From assembly GCF_002979755.1 (NCBI RefSeq), contig NZ_PCPP01000001.1, positions 1,396,665 through 1,460,664 of the forward strand: 64,000 nt of DNA. Reading direction: 5' to 3'. Below are positions 1-7,850 of the stretch, piece after piece. The stretch comes from Chryseobacterium culicis. GTDB taxonomy: Bacteria; Bacteroidota; Bacteroidia; Flavobacteriales; Weeksellaceae. Position 1 is the first letter of the stretch. Each line of letters opens with the position of its first letter. The notes below the pieces were generated by a model. It saw only the letters and a program-made list of their open reading frames with translations, made no database searches and was not told the origin of the DNA. The position numbers and the translations under genes are program-made.

Positions 1-1
1 G

Positions 2-217
2 AGTAATACAGATGCAGCATTGGTTTTCATCGCTTCATTTGCTGTTTTAAGTGCCGAAATTTTCAATACAGCCATTGAAAAGATCTGTGATATCATTCAA
101 CCTAATTTCGACAAAAGAATCGGCTTTATTAAAGATATTTCCGCTGGAGCTGTAATGCTGACAGCCATTGCATCCGTGATTGTCGGAATTCTGGTGTACT
201 GGAAATATATTTTTTAG
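2..217 (+). CDS. dgkA: Diacylglycerol kinase, C-terminal part (5' end outside window)
   Basis: The reading frame is open from base 2 to the stop at 215-217, so only the last ~71 residues are seen and the true start lies upstream. The segment SAEIFNTAIEKICD carries the conserved ExxNTAIExxxD motif of the small integral-membrane diacylglycerol kinase family, which phosphorylates diacylglycerol (or undecaprenol) with ATP. After it come an amphipathic stretch and a final hydrophobic helix ending VGILVYWKYIF, the usual layout for this family. It is the only plus-strand gene at this end. Recognition rests on the motif; the substrate is not visible. Confidence 0.8.
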   Translation, partial: SNTDAALVFIASFAVLSAEIFNTAIEKICDIIQPNFDKRIGFIKDISAGAVMLTAIASVIVGILVYWKYIF

Positions 218-253
218 CTGAGCTGGAAGAAAGAAGCCGGGAGTTGGACATTT

Positions 254-312
254 TAAACCACCCCGTCAAAAATTCTTTGAATTTTTGCCACCCCTCCGAG
301 GGAGGGGAATGT
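254..312. repeat. Dispersed-type repeat with two hairpins
   Basis: Two adjacent perfect stem-loops sit between convergent genes. The first has arms caaaaattc/gaatttttg (267-275 and 79-87 of the same line, i.e. 279-287). The second has arms cccctcc/ggagggg (291-297 and 301-307) around gag. The second hairpin could also end transcription of dgkA, although it has no clear T-run. I recall similar sequence as an intergenic repeat in this genus; copy number cannot be checked here. Confidence 0.55.
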
Positions 313-360
313 CACATCTTCAGTTCAAACAATTGTAAAGGCAAGAGATTTTTCTGCGTT

Positions 361-819
361 TTATTTCACAGCAATTAAGATATCAACTTCTGCATCTGAC
401 GGATTTTGTGCTTTTTCTCCATAGATTTCAAAATCGGCTGTAAATATTCTTCCTAAATCCATTTGCCAGATTTCCATCCATTCATTGATCACAAGATCTT
501 TTGACAGATCTCCTTTTGCGGTAAATTTCACATATGCTCCACCCTCAAAAGAATAGCCTACCATTCCTTCCGGAATAGTGTCAAGATTTTCTACTTTACA
601 TCCAAGAACTGTGGTATAAGGCCTGGTATGGTCTTTTTCGTAATCCGTATAGATGGAGTAAATAGTACGGTCTACTTTATTCGGAATTGCATTGAGAATA
701 TCCTCGCTTATCATTTTTTCCCATAATACCGGAATATCTTTTCCTGCCTGTCCATTCTCATTAGTGGTTCTTACTGAAATACCGATTACCTTAAAAGGTT
801 CTACTTTCACGTTATTCAT
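361..819 (-). CDS. Stand-alone GyrI-like / effector-binding domain protein
   Basis: This is a 152-residue soluble protein with no signal peptide. Its whole length matches the GyrI-like small-molecule-binding fold: an N-terminal strand (VEPFKVIGISVRT), the central IYSIYTDYEKDHTRPYTTVLGC segment and a C-terminal LGRIFTADFEIYG strand. The domain is often fused to AraC or MerR DNA-binding regions; here it stands alone, so it may bind a ligand or protein instead of regulating transcription. It is monocistronic, with about 200 bp of repeat-bearing sequence on its far side. The ligand cannot be read from sequence. Confidence 0.7.
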   Translation of the reverse strand: MNNVKVEPFKVIGISVRTTNENGQAGKDIPVLWEKMISEDILNAIPNKVDRTIYSIYTDYEKDHTRPYTTVLGCKVENLDTIPEGMVGYSFEGGAYVKFTAKGDLSKDLVINEWMEIWQMDLGRIFTADFEIYGEKAQNPSDAEVDILIAVK

Positions 820-890
820 TTCTTGATTTTTTGTTATAAGACAAAGATAAGGACAGGTTGTGACAAGGGTATGTCAGTAGTATTGGTGTA

Positions 891-970
891 TTTTAAGTTT
901 TGGCTAAAGCCGTGGATTTGTGTTTTATGGAAAGGGTGGGCTAAAGCCCACCCCTATTGAATGCAATTTG
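891..970 (+). repeat. Copy of a dispersed 'ggctaaagcc' repeat
   Basis: The segment begins ttttaagttttggctaaagc and ends near cccctattgaatgcaa. The start matches the ends of longer copies at 26873-26967 (same orientation) and 54770-54872 (inverted). It also holds a local hairpin, gtgggctaaagcccac. It fills much of the 820-1026 gap and no gene is evident there. Confidence 0.6.
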
Positions 971-1026
971 TCCTGTAAATTTGAATAGTAACGTTTGTTG
1001 AGTTTGTTTCGCTTTGCTCGCAATGA

Positions 1027-1359
1027 CTATTTTCCCACATAAATAAATCCATTCTTTCCGGATTTAAAAACTGTTTCTATCCTTTTATAATCATCCACTT
1101 CGTATTCATCTGCCTGAAGAATTTCTGCTTCTGTCACTTCAAAAAGTACTCCTTCTATCTGATCGTTGTCATTTCCTGAAAACTCCAAAACCGGATGGTA
1201 TTTCTGACCGCTTTTTCGCAGCACTTCCGGATCTGTAATTTCAAGCATATTTAATCTGTAGCCGGATAAAATATCTTTTTCACCTTGTAAAAGTCTTCCA
1301 AAGTTTTCCAATTGAACCTGTTCTTTCTGCAGGGTTCCGTAAGAAAATAAATGCGGCAT
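1027..1359 (-). CDS. Gamma-glutamylcyclotransferase-like (AIG2 family) protein
   Basis: The 110-residue protein begins MPHLFSYGTLQKEQVQ, which has the YGTL signature that lines the substrate pocket of the gamma-glutamylcyclotransferase/AIG2 fold. A late DEYEVDDY segment supplies the expected acidic catalytic residue. The length is normal for the family. Its ATG shares one base with the stop of the upstream SGNH hydrolase gene (TAATG arrangement), so the two are very likely translated from one message. The exact reaction (gamma-glutamyl amine cyclisation or another) is not determined by the sequence. Confidence 0.75.
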   Translation of the reverse strand: MPHLFSYGTLQKEQVQLENFGRLLQGEKDILSGYRLNMLEITDPEVLRKSGQKYHPVLEFSGNDNDQIEGVLFEVTEAEILQADEYEVDDYKRIETVFKSGKNGFIYVGK

Positions 1360-1988
1360 TATAAATGTTTTTCAATGATTGGGATTGCGATTTCGGCCAT
1401 CATTCCATAGCCTTTTTCATTAGGGTGTACACCGTCTGCTGAAAGCAGAATCTCTTTATCATCCAGAAAAGCAGAATAAAAATCAATATACGTCAAAGAG
1501 TCTTCGGCTGCAATATTTTTCAGAATCTGATTATAAGCAACGACATCTTCATTGATTCTTTTTTTACCAGAACTCACCACAACTCCATCTATTTTTTGAG
1601 AGAAAGGAAGAATGCTTACAAGATAAATCTCATTGGAGAATCGTCTGGCATATTCAACAGCTTTTTTAATATTGTTTCTAAATTTTTCAGGATTTACCAT
1701 CTGTATTCCCTCCTTCACAGCCAGATCATTGGCTCCATAGCTTAGAAAAACAATATTTCCATCAGGGGAATTTCTTGCGTCTAATTCGTGAGGAATTCTT
1801 TTCAGTAAGCCTTCCGTAGTTTCTCCTCCTATTCCGAGATTGAAGAGAATCAGTTCATCTCCATTTCCTTCGTGAAATTGCTGTAAGGCATATCTTTTCA
1901 AAATATCTACCCAACCTCCAAAAACACCATCATATTCCCCATAGGTAATGCTGTCACCAAAGAACAGCCCGTAAATAATTTTCTTCAT
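1359..1988 (-). CDS. SGNH/GDSL-type hydrolase
   Basis: A 209-residue cytoplasmic-looking protein with all four SGNH blocks in order. Block I is FFGDSITYGEYDG (nucleophile Ser near residue 13), block II is NLGIGGET (Gly), block III is YGANDLAV (Asn) and block V is DGVHPNEKGY (Asp and His near the C-terminus). This is the serine esterase/lipase fold used for acyl or acetyl ester hydrolysis. The start follows the family's usual position just before the GDS block. It is the first gene of a two-gene unit with the AIG2-like gene. The natural ester is unknown. Confidence 0.85.
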   Translation of the reverse strand: MKKIIYGLFFGDSITYGEYDGVFGGWVDILKRYALQQFHEGNGDELILFNLGIGGETTEGLLKRIPHELDARNSPDGNIVFLSYGANDLAVKEGIQMVNPEKFRNNIKKAVEYARRFSNEIYLVSILPFSQKIDGVVVSSGKKRINEDVVAYNQILKNIAAEDSLTYIDFYSAFLDDKEILLSADGVHPNEKGYGMMAEIAIPIIEKHL

Positions 1989-2093
1989 TCCACTTTTATT
2001 GTTTCCTGTTTTGTTGAAGTAAAAGTATTAAGAAAAAATTATTTAATGATTATCAACCGTTGAATTTATAGGAATCTATGCTGAATTTTTATT

Positions 2094-2225
2094 TGAACCA
2101 TTAAGATTTTGTAAGGAGTGAAGAATAGTTAAGCGAACAGCTGAAGCTATTATTAAGCAGACTGCTTTATTCATCGCTGATGAATCTTAACTTGCCTTAA
2201 AATCTTTACTGTTCTTAATGGTTTA
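2094..2225. repeat. MITE-like 132-bp inverted-repeat element, copy 1
   Basis: The ends are ttgaaccattaag and cttaatggtttaa, a 13-bp terminal inverted repeat with one mismatch. Beyond the ends the two halves can pair imperfectly over roughly 36 bp, so the whole element folds into a long hairpin. A second copy of the same length lies at 2345-2476. No coding sequence is inside. Confidence 0.8.
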
Positions 2226-2344
2226 AATATATACTGCTTTTTGACGCAAAGATTTTATTGCTATCCGCTTGATTCCAGAAAGCAAAGAAAGAATCAACAA
2301 GTTGATTTTATGAAGCTGATGTAACACAATAATTATAAAATTAT

Positions 2345-2476
2345 TGAACCATTAAGATTTTGTAAGGAGTGAAGAATAGTTAAGGGAACAGCTGAAGCTA
2401 TTATGAAGCAAAACCCTTTATTCATCAGCAATGAATCTTAACTTGTCTTAAAAACTTTACTATTCTTAATGGTTTA
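2345..2476. repeat. MITE-like 132-bp inverted-repeat element, copy 2
   Basis: Same length, orientation and termini as the copy at 2094-2225, with scattered substitutions in the middle (for example gaagcaaaacccttta where copy 1 has taagcagactgcttta). The 119 bp between the copies show nothing I recognise. Together the two copies account for most of the 514-bp gap between the SGNH hydrolase and barstar-like genes. Confidence 0.8.
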
Positions 2477-2502
2477 AGGTTTTTCTAATTACTCATTGCT
2501 CA

Positions 2503-2919
2503 TTATTCCATCTTCAATGTAATATTGGTATGCGACTGTATAATTTCCACAAGGATTTCAAAAAGGGACTGTCCTTTTCCTTCAATCAAATCATCTAATT
2601 TCTGTTGAATCAGTTCTATATTGAATGGTTTTCCCTGTTTGATTTTATTTTCATAAAATTCACGGGTGGCGGTAAAGCCCAGGTCTTCTTTTGATTTCTG
2701 TGATTCTTTCCAGATGATTTCAATTTCTTCTTTGTTTTCAAATACTCCGAAACCACCGTATAGAATATCATCAAAGCCATCCAGCGTTCCTACTTTCCAA
2801 TCCGTATCTTTCATCAGAACATTGGAAACTTCTTCATAGAAACCTCCTAAAGACGAAAAATGACCGCCATGGATGACGATCATTTTTCTTGTATTATTAT
2901 TTGAAGTATTCAACTCCAT
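2503..2919 (-). CDS. Barstar-like (ribonuclease inhibitor family) protein
   Basis: 138 residues. The core (HFSSLGGFYEEVSNVL, then DGFDDILYGGFG, then a C-terminal FEILVEIIQSHTNITLKME) follows the barstar layout: a helix after the first strand, the acidic/aromatic D-x-L-x-G loop, and a last hydrophobic helix and strand. Barstar proteins bind and block barnase-type ribonucleases in the cytoplasm. No barnase-like gene is seen nearby. The long start at 2919 overlaps the purL end by 23 bp; an alternative ATG at 2883 removes the overlap and keeps the entire domain. Translational coupling to purL is possible. Confidence 0.65.
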   Translation of the reverse strand: MELNTSNNNTRKMIVIHGGHFSSLGGFYEEVSNVLMKDTDWKVGTLDGFDDILYGGFGVFENKEEIEIIWKESQKSKEDLGFTATREFYENKIKQGKPFNIELIQQKLDDLIEGKGQSLFEILVEIIQSHTNITLKME

Positions 2920-5900
2920 TTTTAAATATGTTGTGATAATTCGCGGTAGGTATATTTTTCATAAGACCTTCTGCAAATCGTTCCGGGTGGCCCATTCTTC
3001 CGTAGATTTTTCCACATGGGCTCGTAACTCCTTCGATTCCGAATAATGAGTTATTCGGGTTGAACGGCATCCCGTGGGCGATGTTTCCATCAAAGTCTAT
3101 ATATTGGGTTGCAATCTGCCCATTTTCATACAGCTTTTTGATCTCTTCTTCTGAAGCCATGAAACGTCCTTCTCCGTGAGAAATCGGAATAGTGAAAGTC
3201 TGACCTTTCATTCCTTTTAACCAAGGGCTTTCATCATTCACTACCTGTACAGTTACCATCTGAGAGATGTGTCTTCTGATAGCATTGTGAGCTAATGTAG
3301 GAGAGTTTTCATCCAGATCTTTGATTCTTCCGTAAGGCAACAATCCTGACTTCACAAGCGCCTGGAATCCGTTACAGATCCCAATGATCATTCCGTCTCT
3401 GTCTAATAATTCATGAACTGCATTTTTCATTTTCTCGTTTTTCAGAACGTTAACAATGAATTTTGCAGAACCATCCGGCTCGTCCCCTGCGGAGAAACCT
3501 CCTGAGAATGCCAGAATCTGAGAAGTTCTGATCTCTTCAACCCAAGCATCAATGCTTTCATCCAGTAACTGGTGGTTGATATTGATCAAAGGTAAGCTGC
3601 TTACTACAGCACCTTCTTTCTGGAATGCATTCAGCGTATCATACTCACAGTTGGTTCCCGGGAATACCGGAGCAAAAACTTTAGGCTGTGCGATTCCGTG
3701 TTTTTTAATGATAATATTTCTTGGGTGGATTGAGTTTGATTTTTCATCAATTTCAACCGTGATCTTTTCTTTTTCTATTGTTGGGAAAAGATTCTCGAAT
3801 GTATTGGTATTAGCAGCTACAAGATCTACGATATTGGATTCAAGACCGTTGATTTTTACCATACCAGAATCTTTTACTTCTCCGATCAACTGAAGAGTAG
3901 CAAAGCTTAATTCTTCTTTTGCTTCAATGATTAAGCTACCGATATTTTTAGCTAATACTACATTTTCATCAGCATTAACCTCAGCACCTAATCTGTTTCC
4001 GAAGCTCATTTTTGCTAATGCTACCGCAAGACCTCCTTCTTTCACTGTTTTCACAGAAACGATTTTTCCTGCTTTGATGTTTTCGAAAATGAATTCAAAA
4101 ACGTCTTTTAAAGCATTATAGTTTGGAAGTCCGCTTTCCTGAGCAACATGATTGAAGAAATACAGTTTGTTTCCTGCATTTTTCAGTTCAGGAGAGATGA
4201 TATTTTCTTTATCTCCGTTGGCACATGCAAAAGAAATCAGGGTGGGTGGTACATTCAGATCCTGATATGTTCCACTCATGGAATCTTTACCTCCGATCGC
4301 CGCAAGACCTAAATTGATCTGAGCATCATAAGCTCCTAAAAGTGAAGCTAAAGGTTTCCCCCATTTCTCAGGATTCTGCCCTAATTTTTCGAAATATTCC
4401 TGGAAGCTTAGTCTGATGTTTTTATAATCACCTCCCATGGCAACAATCTTCGCAACACTTTCTACTACAGCATATGATGATCCTAACAGTGAGTTTTGTT
4501 TTGAAATTTCAGCATCAAATCCCCAGCTCGCCAAAGAAACAGTTTTAATATCTTTTGCTCCTAAAATCGGTAGTGTCTGCACACTTCCTTCCATTAAGGT
4601 CTGCTGATATTTTCCACCTAAAGGCATCGCTACTGTAGTCGCTCCAATGGAAGAGTCAAACATTTCCAATAGCCCTTTTTGGGAAGCTACATTTTTATCT
4701 TTTAAGATGTTCAGGAAGTTTTCTGCGTTGAAAGCTTTCGTTTCTTCTTTTACGTCTTCAAGGTGAGTGATTTTCACTTCCTGAGATTTTGAACATCCGT
4801 TGGTGTCTAAGAAAGCTCTTGAAAGGTCTACAATTTTGTCTCCTTTCCAGAACATCTGCATTCTTCCGGAATCTGTCACTTTTGCCACTTCTACAGCAAC
4901 AATGTTTTCAGCTTCACAGAATTTGATGAATTTTTCTTTATCCTGAGGATCTACAACTACCGCCATTCTTTCCTGAGATTCAGAAATAGCCAGTTCGGTT
5001 CCGTTTAATCCTTCATATTTTAATGGTAATACATCAAGGTTCACTTCTAAAGAGTCTGCAATCTCACCGATCGCTACAGAAACTCCTCCTGCTCCGAAGT
5101 CATTTGACTTTTTAATCAGCTTCGTTACTTCAGGGTTTCTGAACAGTCTCTGAATTTTACGTTCTTCTACCGCATTTCCTTTCTGAACTTCAGAACTCAT
5201 AGTGTGGATTGAAGTCTCGTCCTGCTCTTTTGAGCTTCCGCTTGCTCCTCCTACTCCGTCACGACCTGTTGCTCCTCCTAAAATGATAATTGAATCACCA
5301 TTTTCAGGTTTCTCACGTCTTACCCAATCTACAGGAACAGCTCCGGTAACGAAACCTACTTCCATTCTTTTCGCCTTATACCCTTCGTCATAGATTTCAG
5401 AAACCATTGTGGTAGCAAGACCAATCTGGTTACCATAAGATGAATATCCGTTGGCTGCCTGTTTTGTAATCGTTTTCTGAGGTAATTTCCCTGGTAATGT
5501 TTGGTCTACTGATTCTAAAACGTCTGCAGCCCCTGTTAATCTCATCGCCTGGAAAACGAAAGATCTTCCGGATAATGGATCTCTGATAGCTCCTCCCAAA
5601 CACGTTGATGCTCCACCAAACGGTTCAATTTCTGTAGGGTGATTGTGTGTTTCGTTTTTGAATAATAAATACCAAGGTTCTTTTTTACCATCATATTCAG
5701 CTTCGATCTGGATGGTACATGCATTAATCTCATCAGAAATGACAAGGTTATCCAGATTCCCTGTTTTATGGAAATATTTACCACATACTGTTGCCAGATC
5801 CATTAGGGAAATTGGCTTCAGCTCACGGCCTAAGAATTTTCTTTTTTCGATATAATCATTGAAGATCGTTTCCAATGTATGTTTGAACTGACCTTCAAAC

Positions 5901-6592
5901 TGAATGTCTGACAATTCTGTTTCAAAAGTCGTGTGACGACAGTGGTCACTCCAATATGTGTCTAATACTTTTAGTTCTGTTTCCGTAGGATTTCTCTCTT
6001 CAGTCTTGAAATATTCCTGAATGAATTTCAGGTCATCCAATCCTAATGCAAAACCATGATTGTTATAGAAACTTTCAAGTTCAGCATCATTGAAATTGAT
6101 GAAATTTTCGTGGATGATCACTTTTGACGGGGTTTCATCTGCAGGAATATCCAAAATAGATAAGTCTTTTTCCTGAGATTCCACTTTGTTGATCAAAAGA
6201 TCCTTGATTTTAACCAAGTCAGCTTCAGAAACTCCTTCAAATTCGATTAATTTTCCACTTCTTACTTTTGATTTTTCATTTTCTGTCAGTAAAGCGATAC
6301 ACTGCTGTGCAGAATCTGCTCTCTGATCATACTGACCAGGCAAAAATTCCATTCCGAAATGAATTGTTTTTGCAGGGTTTTCTGTATGTAAAATATCAGT
6401 AACAGGGTCTACGAAAGTGTTGTTCACCACTTTTTCAAATTCTCCTTCATTCAAATTGAAAATATCATATACATTGTATACTTTCACGCTTTGAACTGCC
6501 GGAACCACCGCTTTTACTTCATCAAAAATTTTTGGACTTTCAACATCGAAAATTCCTCTTTTTTCTACGAAAATTCTTTTGTTATTAGACAT
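2897..6592 (-). CDS. purL: Phosphoribosylformylglycinamidine synthase, single-chain PurL
   Basis: At 1231 residues this is the large fused type that joins the synthetase and the glutaminase. It converts FGAR, ATP and glutamine to FGAM in purine synthesis. Landmarks: an N-terminal PurS-like region, LDTYWSDHCRHTTF near residue 210, NHPTEIEPFGGASTC near 315, and a C-terminal class I amidotransferase beginning PVFPGTNCEYD near 990. The nucleophile Cys is in GICNGFQAL near 1072, with catalytic His and Glu in GHPERF near 1210. The leader is a 36-bp repeat shared with the upstream yhcG gene, 32 bp away, so the two are probably cotranscribed from the promoter at 7789-7821. It is essential in purine prototrophs. 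Confidence 0.97.
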   Translation of the reverse strand: MSNNKRIFVEKRGIFDVESPKIFDEVKAVVPAVQSVKVYNVYDIFNLNEGEFEKVVNNTFVDPVTDILHTENPAKTIHFGMEFLPGQYDQRADSAQQCIALLTENEKSKVRSGKLIEFEGVSEADLVKIKDLLINKVESQEKDLSILDIPADETPSKVIIHENFINFNDAELESFYNNHGFALGLDDLKFIQEYFKTEERNPTETELKVLDTYWSDHCRHTTFETELSDIQFEGQFKHTLETIFNDYIEKRKFLGRELKPISLMDLATVCGKYFHKTGNLDNLVISDEINACTIQIEAEYDGKKEPWYLLFKNETHNHPTEIEPFGGASTCLGGAIRDPLSGRSFVFQAMRLTGAADVLESVDQTLPGKLPQKTITKQAANGYSSYGNQIGLATTMVSEIYDEGYKAKRMEVGFVTGAVPVDWVRREKPENGDSIIILGGATGRDGVGGASGSSKEQDETSIHTMSSEVQKGNAVEERKIQRLFRNPEVTKLIKKSNDFGAGGVSVAIGEIADSLEVNLDVLPLKYEGLNGTELAISESQERMAVVVDPQDKEKFIKFCEAENIVAVEVAKVTDSGRMQMFWKGDKIVDLSRAFLDTNGCSKSQEVKITHLEDVKEETKAFNAENFLNILKDKNVASQKGLLEMFDSSIGATTVAMPLGGKYQQTLMEGSVQTLPILGAKDIKTVSLASWGFDAEISKQNSLLGSSYAVVESVAKIVAMGGDYKNIRLSFQEYFEKLGQNPEKWGKPLASLLGAYDAQINLGLAAIGGKDSMSGTYQDLNVPPTLISFACANGDKENIISPELKNAGNKLYFFNHVAQESGLPNYNALKDVFEFIFENIKAGKIVSVKTVKEGGLAVALAKMSFGNRLGAEVNADENVVLAKNIGSLIIEAKEELSFATLQLIGEVKDSGMVKINGLESNIVDLVAANTNTFENLFPTIEKEKITVEIDEKSNSIHPRNIIIKKHGIAQPKVFAPVFPGTNCEYDTLNAFQKEGAVVSSLPLININHQLLDESIDAWVEEIRTSQILAFSGGFSAGDEPDGSAKFIVNVLKNEKMKNAVHELLDRDGMIIGICNGFQALVKSGLLPYGRIKDLDENSPTLAHNAIRRHISQMVTVQVVNDESPWLKGMKGQTFTIPISHGEGRFMASEEEIKKLYENGQIATQYIDFDGNIAHGMPFNPNNSLFGIEGVTSPCGKIYGRMGHPERFAEGLMKNIPTANYHNIFKNGVEYFK

Positions 6593-6626
6593 TAGATGTC
6601 AGATTTTTAATATTAGATTTATTTTT
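6591..6626. repeat. 36-bp direct repeat, purL-side copy
   Basis: The sequence from attagatgtcag to gatttattttt is identical over 36 bp to 7659-7694. Here it fills the yhcG-purL gap and ends two bases into the purL start codon, so it serves as the purL leader. It overlaps the yhcG stop region by two bases. Confidence 0.9.
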
Positions 6627-7650
6627 AATTTTCAAATTTATTTCTTGCTATCTCTATTGAACGATGCAATTTTTCAAGCAAAACTTTTTCAGAAGGTAAG
6701 ATAAGTAAATATTCTGCAACCTTTATATTATCCCCTTCCAGATTCATGAGTTCTATATGTTCGGAATTTTTTCCTGAACAAAGGATTAAACCAATGGGTG
6801 GATTTTCACCTTCTATTTTTTCATATTTATTAAGATAGGATAGATAAAGCTCCATCTGACCTTTATGATTGGCTTCAAATTCGCCTAATTTCAACTCAAT
6901 AACCACTAAAGATTTTAGTTTTCTATGATAGAAAAGTAAATCCAAGTAGTAATCTCTATTATCTATGGTGATTCTTTTTTGTCTTGAAAGAAATGCGAAA
7001 TCACTACCCAACTCAGAAATGAATTTTTGCAGCTCCACAATAATGGCTTCTTCTAAGTCTTTTTCAGAAAAGGTATCTTTCAATTCTAAAAAATCAAGAA
7101 AATAGGGATCTTTAAAAACTAAGTCAGGGTTTAAAATATTATTTTCAGACCAGTTTTTCAGTTCTTTATCTATTATTTCTTCGGGCTTTTTGCTTATTGC
7201 TGTTCGTTCAAAAAGCAGAGAATTGATTTTTTCTCTCAAGACTCTGACACTCCAATTTTCAATTTTACAAACTTCAAGATAAAAGTTTCTTTTAGTATCT
7301 TGAGAAATAGGAATAAGGAGTAGAAAATGAGTCCACGATAATTGTCGCATCGCTGATGCGACAATATTAAAATCACTGAAAACAGACGCAAACTGCATCA
7401 TTTTCCGGATATTTTTTTCAGAAAATGAATTTCCAAATTCTAACGTAAGTTGCTGAGAAATTTGTACAATAACTTCTTTGCCATATTCTGCTCTCTTATT
7501 ATCTAAAACATCTTCATTTATTCTTTTTCCTATTTCCCAGTACAAAACCACCATTGCCGAGTTTACCTGAGCTGCAACCTGACTTCTTGTCTTGTCTACC
7601 AGCTCCTTAAGATCGGTCATTAATTGTTGATGATTTTGATTCTGTAACAT
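6625..7650 (-). CDS. yhcG: YhcG-type PD-(D/E)XK nuclease family protein (DUF1016)
   Basis: 341 residues with the two-part YhcG layout. The N-terminal DUF1016 region contains VNSAMVVLYWEIGKRI near residues 29-44 and RQLSWTHFLLLIP near 103. The C-terminal PD-(D/E)XK fold has YYLDLLFYH (Asp) and VVIELKLGEF (Glu-x-Lys) near 230-255. Members have been linked to restriction systems and to branched-DNA processing, but no restriction genes are here. It is bracketed by exact 36-bp direct repeats and sits between a promoter and purL, which suggests a recent insertion. A perfect 11-bp inverted repeat lies inside the gene at 7341-7365. Confidence 0.88.
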   Translation of the reverse strand: MLQNQNHQQLMTDLKELVDKTRSQVAAQVNSAMVVLYWEIGKRINEDVLDNKRAEYGKEVIVQISQQLTLEFGNSFSEKNIRKMMQFASVFSDFNIVASAMRQLSWTHFLLLIPISQDTKRNFYLEVCKIENWSVRVLREKINSLLFERTAISKKPEEIIDKELKNWSENNILNPDLVFKDPYFLDFLELKDTFSEKDLEEAIIVELQKFISELGSDFAFLSRQKRITIDNRDYYLDLLFYHRKLKSLVVIELKLGEFEANHKGQMELYLSYLNKYEKIEGENPPIGLILCSGKNSEHIELMNLEGDNIKVAEYLLILPSEKVLLEKLHRSIEIARNKFEN

Positions 7651-7658
7651 TATTAAAA

Positions 7659-7694
7659 ATTAGATGTCAGATTTTTAATATTAGATTTATTTTT
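7659..7694. repeat. 36-bp direct repeat, yhcG leader copy
   Basis: Identical to 6591-6626. It lies eight bases upstream of the yhcG start codon and downstream of the promoter at 7789-7821. The unit from one repeat to the next is 1068 bp and contains only yhcG. Confidence 0.9.
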
Positions 7695-7788
7695 CTTTTT
7701 ACTTTTTCTGAGCTAAAGTTTCTTTCTTTAAACCCATCTATATTGGAAATTTTTGAGAGAAATATTTCCCTCTAACCATTATTCTGTA

Positions 7789-7821
7789 CAAATTTAAAGG
7801 AATAAGTCTATCTTCATCAAA
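7789..7821 (-). promoter_or_regulatory. Predicted Bacteroidetes-type promoter for yhcG-purL
   Basis: On the minus strand a TTTG (7821-7818) is followed after 21 bases by TAAATTTG (7796-7789), which fits the TTTG-N19-21-TAnnTTTG consensus of Bacteroidetes housekeeping promoters. Transcription would start about 130 bp before yhcG and read through into purL. The two boxes were found by eye. Confidence 0.6.
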
Positions 7822-7850
7822 TTTGAACTGTAGAATTTCCAATTTTATCT

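Noticed and set aside
3552-3893. Antisense gene in purL
   Set aside because: Its composition follows the PurL codons on the other strand; no start context or family is recognisable.
5542-5784. Second gene inside purL on the same strand
   Set aside because: It is an out-of-frame shadow of a conserved PurL region.
6625-7650. yhcG as part of a restriction-modification system
   Set aside because: No methylase, specificity or restriction genes flank it; the neighbours are purL and a WG-repeat gene.
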